Source of the DNA: Flexithrix dorotheae DSM 6795
GTDB lineage: Bacteria > Bacteroidota > Bacteroidia > Cytophagales > Flammeovirgaceae
DNA: 64,000 nucleotides
Assembly: GCF_000379765.1 (NCBI RefSeq)
Contig: NZ_KB903431.1
Location: forward strand, 697,788 to 761,787
Reading direction: 5' to 3'
Position numbers and translations under genes: made by a program. Under the pieces are notes generated by a model. It did no database searches. It was not told the DNA's origin and was given only the letters and a program-made list of their open reading frames with translations. Positions 26,297-35,226 of the stretch are shown here, piece after piece (position 1 is the first letter of the stretch; each line of letters begins with the position of its first letter).

Positions 26297-29200
26297 ATGA
26301 ATGGCAATTTTCCAATAACCCAACTTAATATTTTGAAGGGAAAATATCCCGGCTTTATTATCCTTATATTATCTGTTGTTTCCTTTCTGTGGGCCACAAA
26401 TAGTCATGCTCAATTTCGGGATAATCAATTTGGTAAAAACAGAGTGCAATATAAAAAGATGGATTGGCGCTACATTTCCACACCAAATTTTGATGTCTAT
26501 TTTTACGATGGCGGATATGATGTGGCGAAATTAGCGGCTAAATATGCTGAAGATGATTTTGACAGGATCACTGATATGGTTGGTTTTTCTCCTTATAATA
26601 AAACTAAAATTCTGATTTATAATTCCATAATCGATCTTCAGCAAAGTAACATTGGAGTTTATCATCAGGGCTTTGATGAAGGAGGACAAACAAATTTTGT
26701 CAGATCAGAGATTGAATTGGCTTTTACCGGAAATAAAGCCCAGTTTAAGGAAGAATTGGCCCTTGGTATTTCGGATATCCTGATTTTTGAAATGATGTAT
26801 GGAGGGAGTCTGAAAGAGATTTTTCAGAGTTCATATTTGTTGAACCTTCCCGAATGGTTTATGGCCGGTGCAGCCAGATATATCGCCCATGGCTGGGATG
26901 TGGAAATGGATGATTATATGCGTGATATAATGGCCAGAGGGAAAGTAAAGAAAATTACCAATATTGAGGGTGAAGATGCCAAACTGGTTGGCCAGGCCGT
27001 TTGGAACTACATTGCGGAGGAATATGGTAAATCCAATATTGCTAATGTTTTGAATCTTACCCGAATTGTAAGAAACGAAGAACAAAGTATTCAGCAAACT
27101 TTAGGAATTTCATTTAAATCTTTTCTAAAAGGCTGGAAGGCTTATTATGAAAAGCAATATGATGCGATAGCCGAAACTCATACCGTTCCTAAAGAAGAAC
27201 AATTGTTTAAAAAGAACAAAAAAAATTACATTTATAATCAGGTAAAAATTAGTCCTAATGGAAAGTATCTCGCTTATACCCAAAACAACAAGGGAAAGTA
27301 TAAAGTGAAAATTTTTGATCTGGTAAAGGAAAAAGAAAAAACAGTATTAAAAGGCGGATATAAATTAATTAACCAGAGAGTTGATGAAGAAATGCCTTTG
27401 ATTGCCTGGAGAGATAAAGCCGAATTAGGGATATTTGGAGAAAGAAATGGAAAAATTTATTTGTGGTTTTATGAGATAAATAAAAGAGGAAATAAAAGAA
27501 GAGAAAAACGGCACTTTAGAAGCTTTAGTAATATTAAAAACTTTGATATAGCCTCTAATGGGAATAATATAGCTATGGTGGCTGAATGGAGGGGGAAAAA
27601 TAATTTATATTATTACGATTACAGACAGAGAAAACTTACTCAACTTACCAATGATCCTTTTGATTATTTAACTCCAAAATTTTTACCTGGTCGGGACAAC
27701 TCAATTGTTTTCAGTTCAAACAGACCTAATGATATCATAGAGGTAATTAAAGAGCAGCCAGAAGCTGATGAGGTGTCTGATAATTTCAATGTATTTATCT
27801 ATAATTTTAAAACACCAAATCAACTACAAAGGGTTAGCAATACGCTAAGTAAAGATTTAAACCCTACGCCCATTAATAGTAGTTCAATTTTGTACCTAAG
27901 TGACCAGAGAGGTATTTCACATTTGTATAAATATGATTTAAAAGATAGCATCTCCACTCAGCTTACCAATTTCACTACTTCTATAAAAGAATATGATTTT
28001 AAGAAGAAAGACCTCTTCACCATAATGCTAAAAAATGGTGATGAACATATAGTGAGAGTCAATGATTTTAATACCAGCAAAACTACATTTACTGGTAAAA
28101 CCTATCGGCAGCAGGTACTTGACTTGAGAAATCTTCAGGCCATGAAGAAAAAACGTCAGCAAGAAGAAAGAGCAAAGCAATTAGCAGAAGAAAAAGAACG
28201 CAAGAGAAAAGAGCAGGAAGCTCGATTGGAAGAAATCCGTAAATCTGCTCAGGTGATAGCCGATAGTGTCAACTCAGTGGTCGATTCACTTTTTTCTGGT
28301 CAGGCTGTTCCCGATTCTTTGATTGAAAAAAATAATATGGAACCTGAGACTATTGGAGATTCTACCAATATTTCCACTCCCGTTGAAGAGGTAGCTCAGG
28401 ATTCCACTAAAAAAGAAGAATTGAACACTGACGATTATCAGTTTGATACCTTTACCAAAAAGAAGGAAAATGAAACTGTTGCAGATACCACAAAGAAAAG
28501 TATTATCGATACAGACAATTATCAGTTTGACACTTTTTCACAAGGAAAACGGAAAAGTTTTCTGGATAAATACCGCTCCAAACTTGCTGTAAAACAAGAA
28601 GAAAATACCCAGTTGAAAATTTCCAAATCCAGGCCGTATGAGAAAATGTTTGCGGCTGATAATTTCCTGACTTCTATCAGAATAGATCCTCAGAGGGGAT
28701 GGGGGCTTTTGTTTGAGGTTGCCATGACCGATGTATTAGAAAACCATAAAATAAACGCAGGTATTTTCTTCGTAACCAATTTGAATAATAGTAACTTATT
28801 TGCGGAATATGAATTTCTGAAAACTAGGCTGGATTACCGGGCCAGATTTGAAAGAAGGAACCTGGAAATTCCCAGTGAAACTTTTACCCAAAAGTACCAC
28901 TTGAATATGTTTGAAGGTTCAGTTTCCTATCCTTTTAACATTACTACCAGAGTGAGTTTTGAGCCTTTCTTTGCTACTACCCGATACACCAATACTGACA
29001 TCCTGAACTTATCAGTTCCTGATGAAGTGATCAATTACACTGGTTTTAATGCCGAGTTTATTTATGATAACAGTGTGATTACAGGTGTAAATATGATTCA
29101 GGGAACCAGAATGAAAGCCAGGTATGAAAAGTATTTTGGACTTGGAAAAACGGGTATAAACAAAGGCTTTGGACAATTTGTTGTTGACTTCAGGAATTAC

Positions 29201-29818
29201 CAAAAAATTCATAAATCTATCATTTTTGCCACAAGGTTGAGTTTTGGTCAGTTTATGGGAAAAGCCAAGAAAAATTATCTGCTTGGCGGTATGGATAACT
29301 GGCTTTTCAACAAATATGATGAAGAAACTCAAAGAGCTTCCAACAATCCTTTAAACACTAATCCCGGGGCAAATAATAGTGATCTTTTATTTGTTGAATT
29401 TGTGACAAGTATGAGGGGCTTTCAGTACAATAAGCTTTTTGGTAACAATTTTATGTTGTTTAATGGAGAATTAAGATTGCCATTAATCAAGTACTTTTAT
29501 AAAGGTACTATTTCTTCCAAATTCTTTAGAAATCTTCAATTTGTTGGTTTTACCGATATTGGATCTGCCTGGACAGGTGTTAGTCCATTCAATAGGGAAA
29601 ATGCCTTGAATACTGAAATCATTGATGGTAGAGATCCTGAAGGGTTTAGTTTTGTAGCCAGGGTGAAAAACTTTAAGAACCCCTTCTTACTTGGTTATGG
29701 AGTGGGGGTAAGGTCTACACTTTTGGGATATTACACTAAATTTGATGTAGCATGGGGGCTTGAGGACAACCGCCAGCTTGATCCTTTATTCTATCTTACT
29801 TTAGGCCACGATTTTTAA
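26297..29818 (+). CDS. Peptidase-MA-like, beta-propeller and outer-membrane barrel fusion
   Basis: A protein of 1,173 residues from ATG 26297 (a TTG at 26270 would add nine). A signal peptide ends SHAQF. The next about 270 residues resemble the peptidase MA fold (NFDVYFYDGG, LPEWFMAGAARYIAHG), but the zinc-binding HExxH position reads ALGISDILIFEM, so it is probably inactive. Residues about 320-600 contain TolB-like propeller blades (VKISPNGKYLAYTQNNKGK, LTQLTNDPFDYLTPKFLPG). A charged coiled coil and two copies of DxDxYQFDTF follow. The last about 380 residues read as beta strands ending FYLTLGHDF, an Omp85/surface-antigen barrel. Homologues are sometimes labelled biopolymer transporter Tol. 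Function is unknown. Confidence 0.8.
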   Translation: MNGNFPITQLNILKGKYPGFIILILSVVSFLWATNSHAQFRDNQFGKNRVQYKKMDWRYISTPNFDVYFYDGGYDVAKLAAKYAEDDFDRITDMVGFSPYNKTKILIYNSIIDLQQSNIGVYHQGFDEGGQTNFVRSEIELAFTGNKAQFKEELALGISDILIFEMMYGGSLKEIFQSSYLLNLPEWFMAGAARYIAHGWDVEMDDYMRDIMARGKVKKITNIEGEDAKLVGQAVWNYIAEEYGKSNIANVLNLTRIVRNEEQSIQQTLGISFKSFLKGWKAYYEKQYDAIAETHTVPKEEQLFKKNKKNYIYNQVKISPNGKYLAYTQNNKGKYKVKIFDLVKEKEKTVLKGGYKLINQRVDEEMPLIAWRDKAELGIFGERNGKIYLWFYEINKRGNKRREKRHFRSFSNIKNFDIASNGNNIAMVAEWRGKNNLYYYDYRQRKLTQLTNDPFDYLTPKFLPGRDNSIVFSSNRPNDIIEVIKEQPEADEVSDNFNVFIYNFKTPNQLQRVSNTLSKDLNPTPINSSSILYLSDQRGISHLYKYDLKDSISTQLTNFTTSIKEYDFKKKDLFTIMLKNGDEHIVRVNDFNTSKTTFTGKTYRQQVLDLRNLQAMKKKRQQEERAKQLAEEKERKRKEQEARLEEIRKSAQVIADSVNSVVDSLFSGQAVPDSLIEKNNMEPETIGDSTNISTPVEEVAQDSTKKEELNTDDYQFDTFTKKKENETVADTTKKSIIDTDNYQFDTFSQGKRKSFLDKYRSKLAVKQEENTQLKISKSRPYEKMFAADNFLTSIRIDPQRGWGLLFEVAMTDVLENHKINAGIFFVTNLNNSNLFAEYEFLKTRLDYRARFERRNLEIPSETFTQKYHLNMFEGSVSYPFNITTRVSFEPFFATTRYTNTDILNLSVPDEVINYTGFNAEFIYDNSVITGVNMIQGTRMKARYEKYFGLGKTGINKGFGQFVVDFRNYQKIHKSIIFATRLSFGQFMGKAKKNYLLGGMDNWLFNKYDEETQRASNNPLNTNPGANNSDLLFVEFVTSMRGFQYNKLFGNNFMLFNGELRLPLIKYFYKGTISSKFFRNLQFVGFTDIGSAWTGVSPFNRENALNTEIIDGRDPEGFSFVARVKNFKNPFLLGYGVGVRSTLLGYYTKFDVAWGLEDNRQLDPLFYLTLGHDF

Positions 29819-29821
29819 GTT

Positions 29822-30472
29822 TTGGATAAAGTTTATTTTATCAGTGGGCTTGGTGCTGATAAACGGATTTTCCAAAAACTTGAGCTTTCTGCTGAATTTC
29901 AGGCCGTTTACCTTGATTGGGTAAATGTATTACCTGGAGATTCTCTGGAGACTTATGTGAAAAGGCTGGGTATGCAAATTTCAGAAAGTTCCCCAATGAT
30001 TTTAGTGGGTGTATCTTTTGGGGGGATTGTGGCACTTGAACTGGCTAAAATCTTTAGGACAAAAAAAGTTATTATTATTTCCAGCCTTCAGCAATACACT
30101 GATTTGCCTTTTCTGTATAAACTGGCAGAAGTTTTAAATATTCATAAAATTATTCCCTCAGTTTTCTTTACCTGGCCTAGTTTGTTGTCATTTTATCTTT
30201 TCGGAGCAAGTATGCCGGAAACCAGAGTATTACTGAAGACAATTCTACAGGATACTGATCCCTGTTTTTTAAAATGGGCTATTCACCAGATTTTAAGCAG
30301 GCGGGTATATGAAATTCCCAATCATTTTTACCACATTCATGGTACAGCAGATATGATTTTACCTAAAGTGCCCAGTAAGGCAATCCGTATTAAAGGAGGA
30401 GGGCATTTGATGGTATTTGAAAATGCAGCAGAAGTTAGTAGCGTTTTAAATAAAGTTCTCCTTTCAGATTAG
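29822..30472 (+). CDS. Alpha/beta hydrolase family protein
   Basis: A 216-residue soluble protein. The nucleophile elbow is LVGVSFGGIVALELA (GxSxG, Ser about 67), the oxyanion segment ISGLGADKRIF is at the N-terminus, and IKGGGHLMVFENAAEV near residue 195 holds the likely catalytic His. The start appears to be TTG at 29822, four bases after the preceding stop, so translational coupling is likely. No ATG is available. The substrate is unknown. Its stop overlaps the end of the convergent membrane protein gene by four bases. Confidence 0.8.
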   Translation: MDKVYFISGLGADKRIFQKLELSAEFQAVYLDWVNVLPGDSLETYVKRLGMQISESSPMILVGVSFGGIVALELAKIFRTKKVIIISSLQQYTDLPFLYKLAEVLNIHKIIPSVFFTWPSLLSFYLFGASMPETRVLLKTILQDTDPCFLKWAIHQILSRRVYEIPNHFYHIHGTADMILPKVPSKAIRIKGGGHLMVFENAAEVSSVLNKVLLSD

Positions 30473-30945
30473 ATTCTACCCATTACCTCATCCTGTTCCG
30501 ATTTGGTGAGTTTTATATCATTTATGATTCTTGTATTTGAGGGAAATTGCAATAAGAATATAATAATTAAAAACACGAATAAAATGATTGGACTGTATTC
30601 CTTGGTGAGTAAATAAACAATCAGGTTAAAGATATTTGCCCCTTCAATTACAGCCCCGCTTATGATGCTCCCTATTTTGTATTTCTCGACTTTTGCTCCA
30701 AGATTTCCCTGTCTGGAAGCCTCCTTGTTAAAATTTTCTTTAAAAAAATAAGAAGCAAATAACGCACTTACCGATGATACCATCGAAATATATTTGAGTG
30801 GGTCAAGACCAGGTTTTGTCCAAACTAAATGGTTGGATACTAAAATATATGCCACAGCCAGAAATATCAATTGACCTGCCAATAAGGCAATGTAAATTGT
30901 TTTGATTTGGATAAAACTTTTTCTTGCAGATACAGGATGATTCAT
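30469..30945 (-). CDS. Small integral membrane protein, unknown family
   Basis: A 158-residue protein with about four hydrophobic segments (IYIALLAGQLIFLAVAYIL, YISMVSSVSALFASYFF, GSIISGAVIEGANIFNLIVYLL, PIILFVFLIIIFLLQF). The GAVIEGAN motif and a basic C-terminal tail (RIINDIKLTKSEQDEVMGRI) are the only distinctive features. I do not recognise the family with confidence. It is convergent with and overlaps the alpha/beta hydrolase gene by four bases; upstream lies a 468-base spacer. Confidence 0.6.
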   Translation of the reverse strand: MNHPVSARKSFIQIKTIYIALLAGQLIFLAVAYILVSNHLVWTKPGLDPLKYISMVSSVSALFASYFFKENFNKEASRQGNLGAKVEKYKIGSIISGAVIEGANIFNLIVYLLTKEYSPIILFVFLIIIFLLQFPSNTRIINDIKLTKSEQDEVMGRI

Positions 30946-31413
30946 TTTGCGATTTAAAGTAATTTTAGTTGGTGAACTGGTAGTCGGTTAGGTTGTGGTG
31001 ATTCTAAAATAGTGGTCGTTTAACCAATTGCTGGTTTAGTAAAAGCCTAACTATTGTAGGAATGAAGTACTTTGATCGTATTTTGTCCTTTTTGGAAGTC
31101 TGGTTAGGTATATTATTTTTAATCTAACAATTATTGCCAATCTTTTAGAAAAATCCTTCTTTGTTAATTTAATAATTGTTAAAGTTCAGTTGAAATTATA
31201 ATATATTTATTGAGGATGCTCACGATTACTTTACGACTGCAGGTTGAATTTGATCCTATTAATCGATGATTTGTGAATGCTTAAACATCTCACCTAATAC
31301 TTATTTACTAAGAAATATAGTAAAAATTCATTGATTTCCCATATGTTCACTTTTACTTTTATGCTGCCAATTTATCTTTTTTGGTCTTCAATTGTTTGAA
31401 AACACTGTGCTTT
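30946..31413. other. Intergenic region, 468 bases
   Basis: AT-rich stretch with no long ORF, tRNA or clear terminator. It separates two minus-strand genes (the small membrane protein and DUF3307). No repeat family or RNA motif was recognised. Confidence 0.4.
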
Positions 31414-32151
31414 CTAAGTAATTAAAAACTTGATAAAAAGACCGAATAAAACAGAGATGGTGAAGCTATAAAGCGTTCCTATGATTATATATTCTGTTTC
31501 TTTTCTTGCCTTGTCTTCTTTTATTTCATTAAATCGGAATACCGATTTTGCGGCAATTAAAAAACCTATTGCCTGATACTGATTAAATAATATGAAAGTG
31601 AGTATGAGCATTCTTTCCAGTTGTCCGATTATTTTTCCTGCATTTTTCAATCCTTTTTTCTCTATTTCCTCACTCCAGTCCTTGGTAAGAAAACCGATAA
31701 GGTATCCAACAGGATAAATTATGGTTAAATATCCCAATATCACTATCCAGACTTTTTCATTATCCAAATATTTGGATAATTGGTCCAATAAAACAGTGCT
31801 ATTTGCTTGCCCGGTGTAAAAGAAGAATATGATTATGATGACTAAAACGTGTAGGAACTGGTCTATCAGGAAGGTAATGATATTTTTCGGTACATATGTT
31901 TTCATCAGGTCAATGACGTAATGGGTAAGCATTATACCTATAGGAATATAGAAGTTTGTCCATAGACCAGCAAAAATATAGGCTGTTAAACCAGTCACTG
32001 CTATATGTAAATATAATTTACCTGACTTTAACTTATTTTTTTCCCTGTCTTTTACCCAATTTGTGGGTTGAATGATGAAATCTGAAACCAGGTGGGCGAC
32101 TAATAACTTTATTAAAAGTGTATAATTTTCAACCATTTCCAGGTGTTCCAT
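31414..32151 (-). CDS. DUF3307 integral membrane protein
   Basis: A 245-residue inner-membrane protein with about six or seven hydrophobic segments. Four conserved polar motifs lie in or near membrane segments: AHLVSDFIIQPTNW, LHIAVTG, THYVIDLMKT and IDQFLHVL. This H/D pattern resembles metal-binding membrane hydrolases such as YdjM/DUF457; that comparison is my inference. The start overlaps satD by 8 to 23 bases (ATG 32136 or 32151), so the two are translationally coupled. No biochemical role is known for DUF3307. Confidence 0.8.
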   Translation of the reverse strand: MEHLEMVENYTLLIKLLVAHLVSDFIIQPTNWVKDREKNKLKSGKLYLHIAVTGLTAYIFAGLWTNFYIPIGIMLTHYVIDLMKTYVPKNIITFLIDQFLHVLVIIIIFFFYTGQANSTVLLDQLSKYLDNEKVWIVILGYLTIIYPVGYLIGFLTKDWSEEIEKKGLKNAGKIIGQLERMLILTFILFNQYQAIGFLIAAKSVFRFNEIKEDKARKETEYIIIGTLYSFTISVLFGLFIKFLIT

Positions 32152-32809
32152 TTGTATTGAGTTTGTTTGTTATTAATTCCTGATACCTTCTTATAAATAA
32201 TTCTACTGCATGCCAATTGGCCGATTGTAAGCTTTTGCTCACTGCAGGTTGGGAAATGTCTAAACTTTTGGCAATTTCCTGTTGTTTTAAGCCATTCAAT
32301 GCTTTTTCTACCATCCTTGCCTGTGCTGGTTTCCATCTGTCTATTACTGTATCCAAAAATACGCAAGCCAGGTTCAATTCCTGATTAATTTCCTGCCAGG
32401 GTGTGGTTATTTTGGTACGCTCATGGGTTTCCATTTTGTCCAAAGCCAATCCCGAATTTCTGAAAACTTCTCCATCAGAAGTTAAAGTATTTTGAGAAAA
32501 ATAGTCTATTTGTCCAAGACCAATGGAAATTCTCGTATCCCAAATAAACTCACTTTCTTTCGGAGTTATACTTCTTAATATGGCTCTTATTTTTATTCCA
32601 TGAATTATAGCTTTTTCAGGCTCGAATATAATACCCTGAAAGGAATCTCCCCTGAAAATTTTAAACCCTTCCTTGTTTTTATTTTTTTCTTTCGGAATGG
32701 AATCAAAAGTTGAGTTTAGTGTTTTTAATAATACTTCCCTTTCCTTGCCTTTTATCATCCTTGAGTTGATGATGTCTCCTGTGAGCACTGCATAAACTTT
32801 ATCCTTCAT
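32129..32809 (-). CDS. SatD family protein with cyclase-like and HTH domains
   Basis: A 226-residue soluble protein. It opens YAVLTGDIINSR, the SatD-family signature. Reading onward, the pattern GDI, FRGDSFQGII, AIIHGIKIRAIL, TRISIGLGQID and DGEVFRNSGLALD parallels the order of motifs in class III nucleotide cyclases (metal Asp, GDG turn, G-rich strand, VNxAaR helix). Residues about 165-215 form a helix-turn-helix (LKQQEIAKSLDISQPAVSKSL). SatD is named from the streptococcal acid-tolerance locus; its activity is not established. It overlaps the DUF3307 gene. Three GTTATAA half-sites lie upstream. Cyclase homology is inference. Confidence 0.8.
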   Translation of the reverse strand: MKDKVYAVLTGDIINSRMIKGKEREVLLKTLNSTFDSIPKEKNKNKEGFKIFRGDSFQGIIFEPEKAIIHGIKIRAILRSITPKESEFIWDTRISIGLGQIDYFSQNTLTSDGEVFRNSGLALDKMETHERTKITTPWQEINQELNLACVFLDTVIDRWKPAQARMVEKALNGLKQQEIAKSLDISQPAVSKSLQSANWHAVELFIRRYQELITNKLNTNGTPGNG

Positions 32810-32833
32810 AATTCAATAAAATAACCATTTAAA

Positions 32834-32869
32834 GTTATATTTTACTATTATAACCTATAAAAGTTATAA
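32834..32869 (-). promoter_or_regulatory. Candidate operator upstream of satD (GTTATAA half-sites)
   Basis: GTTATA at 32834-32839, TTATAAC at 32848-32854 and GTTATAA at 32863-32869 are spaced by about 14-15 bases. The last two form a 7-bp inverted repeat with an 8-base spacer. They lie 25-60 bases before the satD start, where SatD's own helix-turn-helix could bind. No experimental or family evidence supports this. Confidence 0.4.
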
Positions 32870-33068
32870 ATGCAATTTATAATTAAAAATTAATAAATAA
32901 ATGGACAGTCACCGACCAGATAGGGACAAGGGAAGTAAAACAGTTGGAAAGCCAAAAGATTTTATTTTATATTTATAAAGAAAAAGGCCACAAGTAAAAT
33001 TAGATATGTGACATATTTGAAACAGAATGGCCGGAATTAACCAAAGCCAGCTATTAGGAAGAATTTAA

Positions 33069-33722
33069 ATGAAACGAATTTTTTCAATAAAAATCATATT
33101 CAGGTTATTCCTGACAGGCATCATATTAACTGCTATTCTAATTATAGTTTGTCATTGGCAAATAGAATCCTTTTCTCAGCCACATGTGTATGAAAACCTG
33201 GATGAAATCCCCAAAAACAAGGTAGGACTACTTTTGGGGACAAGCAAACACCTGATTCAGGGAGGACAAAATCCATATTTTAAGTATAGAATAGATGCAG
33301 CGGAAAGATTGTTCAATTCTGGAAAAATTGAATTTATTCTGGTAAGTGGGGACAATCAAACCAGGAGCTATAACGAACCAGTGGACATGCAAAAAGCCTT
33401 AATGAAAAGGAATATTCCGGAAGAAAAAATCATTCTGGATTATGCAGGCTTTCGTACTCTTGATTCGGTAATCAGATGTAAAAAAGTATTTGGCCAAAAT
33501 GAAGTCACTATTATTTCACAGGAATTTCACAATAAAAGGGCAATTTACATCTCAAGGAAATCGGGATTGAAAGCGATTGGTTATAACGCAAGAGATGTGA
33601 CATTGAGCAGGGGATTAAAAGTGCAAACTAGAGAAGCCCTGGCCAGGGTTAAGCTTTTTATTGATTTATACATCACCAATCAGGGACCAAAATTTCTTGG
33701 CGATAAGATTGAAATAAAATAG
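33069..33722 (+). CDS. SanA/ElyC/YdcF family (DUF218) membrane-anchored protein
   Basis: A 217-residue protein with one N-terminal membrane anchor (IKIIFRLFLTGIILTAILIIV). The DUF218 core follows: LLLGTSKHLIQGGQNPYFKYRI, FILVSGDNQTRSYNEP and TIISQEFHNKRAIYISRKSGLKAIGY-type segments. It matches SanA, an envelope-barrier (vancomycin exclusion) protein in Escherichia coli; the enzymatic role of the family is unclear. It is convergent with the LysM-caspase gene, with 12 bases between stops. Confidence 0.85.
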   Translation: MKRIFSIKIIFRLFLTGIILTAILIIVCHWQIESFSQPHVYENLDEIPKNKVGLLLGTSKHLIQGGQNPYFKYRIDAAERLFNSGKIEFILVSGDNQTRSYNEPVDMQKALMKRNIPEEKIILDYAGFRTLDSVIRCKKVFGQNEVTIISQEFHNKRAIYISRKSGLKAIGYNARDVTLSRGLKVQTREALARVKLFIDLYITNQGPKFLGDKIEIK

Positions 33723-33734
33723 AGAATAATAGAT

Positions 33735-35111
33735 CTAATAAGCAATTAAAATCCTGTCTTCTTCTCCATAGATTTCCGGATTTTGATCTCTGGAGTGAAG
33801 TCTTCTGGCCCAGTAAGTTACATTTTCTTCCAGATAGGTTTCCATTTCCCCTACAGTAACTTTTTTATCTTCATTCAGATCAGCATCTCCCTGTAACCCT
33901 TTCATAAAATAATAGGAAAAAAGAGAGTGACTTTTTTCCGGATACCATGAAGAAACCTGTTCCGGGCCGGCAGAGGTGAAAACAGCAGCTTTTTCATCAT
34001 TTAAAACCCGGGTCTCAGCTTTAATAAAAACCGGAGAAACATTTTGAAGCAGCGCGCCACCTTCAGAAGCTCCACTAAAACAGGCATCTATAATCACAGT
34101 AAGTGATTTGTATTCCAATTGAGATAGGTTTTCATAAAAAGTATTAGTCGCATACCCATTAAAAGCTACCTGATTTGGATCGCAATTTACCGGAATGAAA
34201 AAAGCTGTTTTAGTTTCGGGATCCGGACCTCCATGTCCGCTATAGTAAATAAAAACATCAGATTGCCCTGGCTTAATGTAGTTGTATAATTTACCTTTAT
34301 GATTACCTTTAATCCCGAAAATGGCATTAAAGGTAGCCTGGTCAGCATTCTCCACATAAATAATATTTCCTTCCTGATAACCCAGGGACTTTACAAGATA
34401 CTGCTTCATGGTGGCTGCATCATTCAACGCAAAATCCACATCAGGTACATCTTTCCCCGAATATTCCTGATTGCCAATAATGACGGCAATAGCATCCTTA
34501 TTCACCAGGTTCGTAGTAGGGATGTTTACAGCAATATCAGCAACAGACTCTTCTGGTTTTAAAATACTTTCAGTAGGAGAATTATTTTCCAAAGGAGGGT
34601 TTTCACTTATAGAGATATCCTGAGTTTTAGAAGGGTTTTCTGATGGTTCCTCAATTTCAAATTCAATATTTTCGGCAGAAGTATTACCCGATGGCGGATT
34701 TTGGATATAAATAAAATTTCCCTGTTTAATCTCTTTATTTTTCAGATGATGATTCCATCTTTTCAACTGCTCTACAGTAACGCCATATTTCCTGGCAATT
34801 ATTTGGGGTGTATCGCCAGCCTGAACCATATAAACTCCCTTGGCTTTGGCAATGACTTTTGCCTTAGCCACACTAACTTTTCTAATAATCAGTTTTTTTC
34901 CAGGCCTCAAATAGGAAGTTCTTCTACCTAGTTTATTCTGAAGCTTAAGTGTATTGACAGGAACATTATAAGCCTTGGCGATAGATGCTAAACTTTCCCC
35001 TCTTTTCACTACATGATACTGAGTAATCATCCTTTCCTGACTAAAGGAAATATGTTGGATGAAAAGAAAAATAAAAAGAGAAATTTTAAAAATAAAACGC
35101 TTGAAATCCAT
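33735..35111 (-). CDS. Secreted LysM-caspase (peptidase C14-like) protein
   Basis: A 458-residue exported protein. A signal peptide ends ISFSQ. Two LysM modules (about 31-76 and 94-138) would hold it on peptidoglycan, followed by an acidic Pro/Ser/Asn linker. Residues about 205-458 are a caspase-like domain with YYSGHGGPDPE (catalytic His293) and IIDACFSGASEGG (catalytic Cys344). Just after, DLNEDKKVTVGE (411-422) fits a calcium-binding EF-hand loop, although Gly at position 6 is replaced by Lys. A secreted caspase on the cell wall is unusual. The NlpC/P60 lipoprotein gene lies upstream on the same strand, 115 bases away. Confidence 0.85.
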   Translation of the reverse strand: MDFKRFIFKISLFIFLFIQHISFSQERMITQYHVVKRGESLASIAKAYNVPVNTLKLQNKLGRRTSYLRPGKKLIIRKVSVAKAKVIAKAKGVYMVQAGDTPQIIARKYGVTVEQLKRWNHHLKNKEIKQGNFIYIQNPPSGNTSAENIEFEIEEPSENPSKTQDISISENPPLENNSPTESILKPEESVADIAVNIPTTNLVNKDAIAVIIGNQEYSGKDVPDVDFALNDAATMKQYLVKSLGYQEGNIIYVENADQATFNAIFGIKGNHKGKLYNYIKPGQSDVFIYYSGHGGPDPETKTAFFIPVNCDPNQVAFNGYATNTFYENLSQLEYKSLTVIIDACFSGASEGGALLQNVSPVFIKAETRVLNDEKAAVFTSAGPEQVSSWYPEKSHSLFSYYFMKGLQGDADLNEDKKVTVGEMETYLEENVTYWARRLHSRDQNPEIYGEEDRILIAY

Positions 35112-35226
35112 AAATGAACTTTGATAAATTAGAGATAGTTGAAGTTATTGAACTTATAGAATATCTGTAATCAGAATTACATCAATCCAGACAGAAAAGT
35201 CATCAACATCCATTTTGTACTCAAAA

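Noticed and set aside
30946-31413. Search for tRNA or small RNA in the 468-base spacer
   Set aside because: No T-loop sequence (GTTCGAATC type), cloverleaf or strong terminator was seen.
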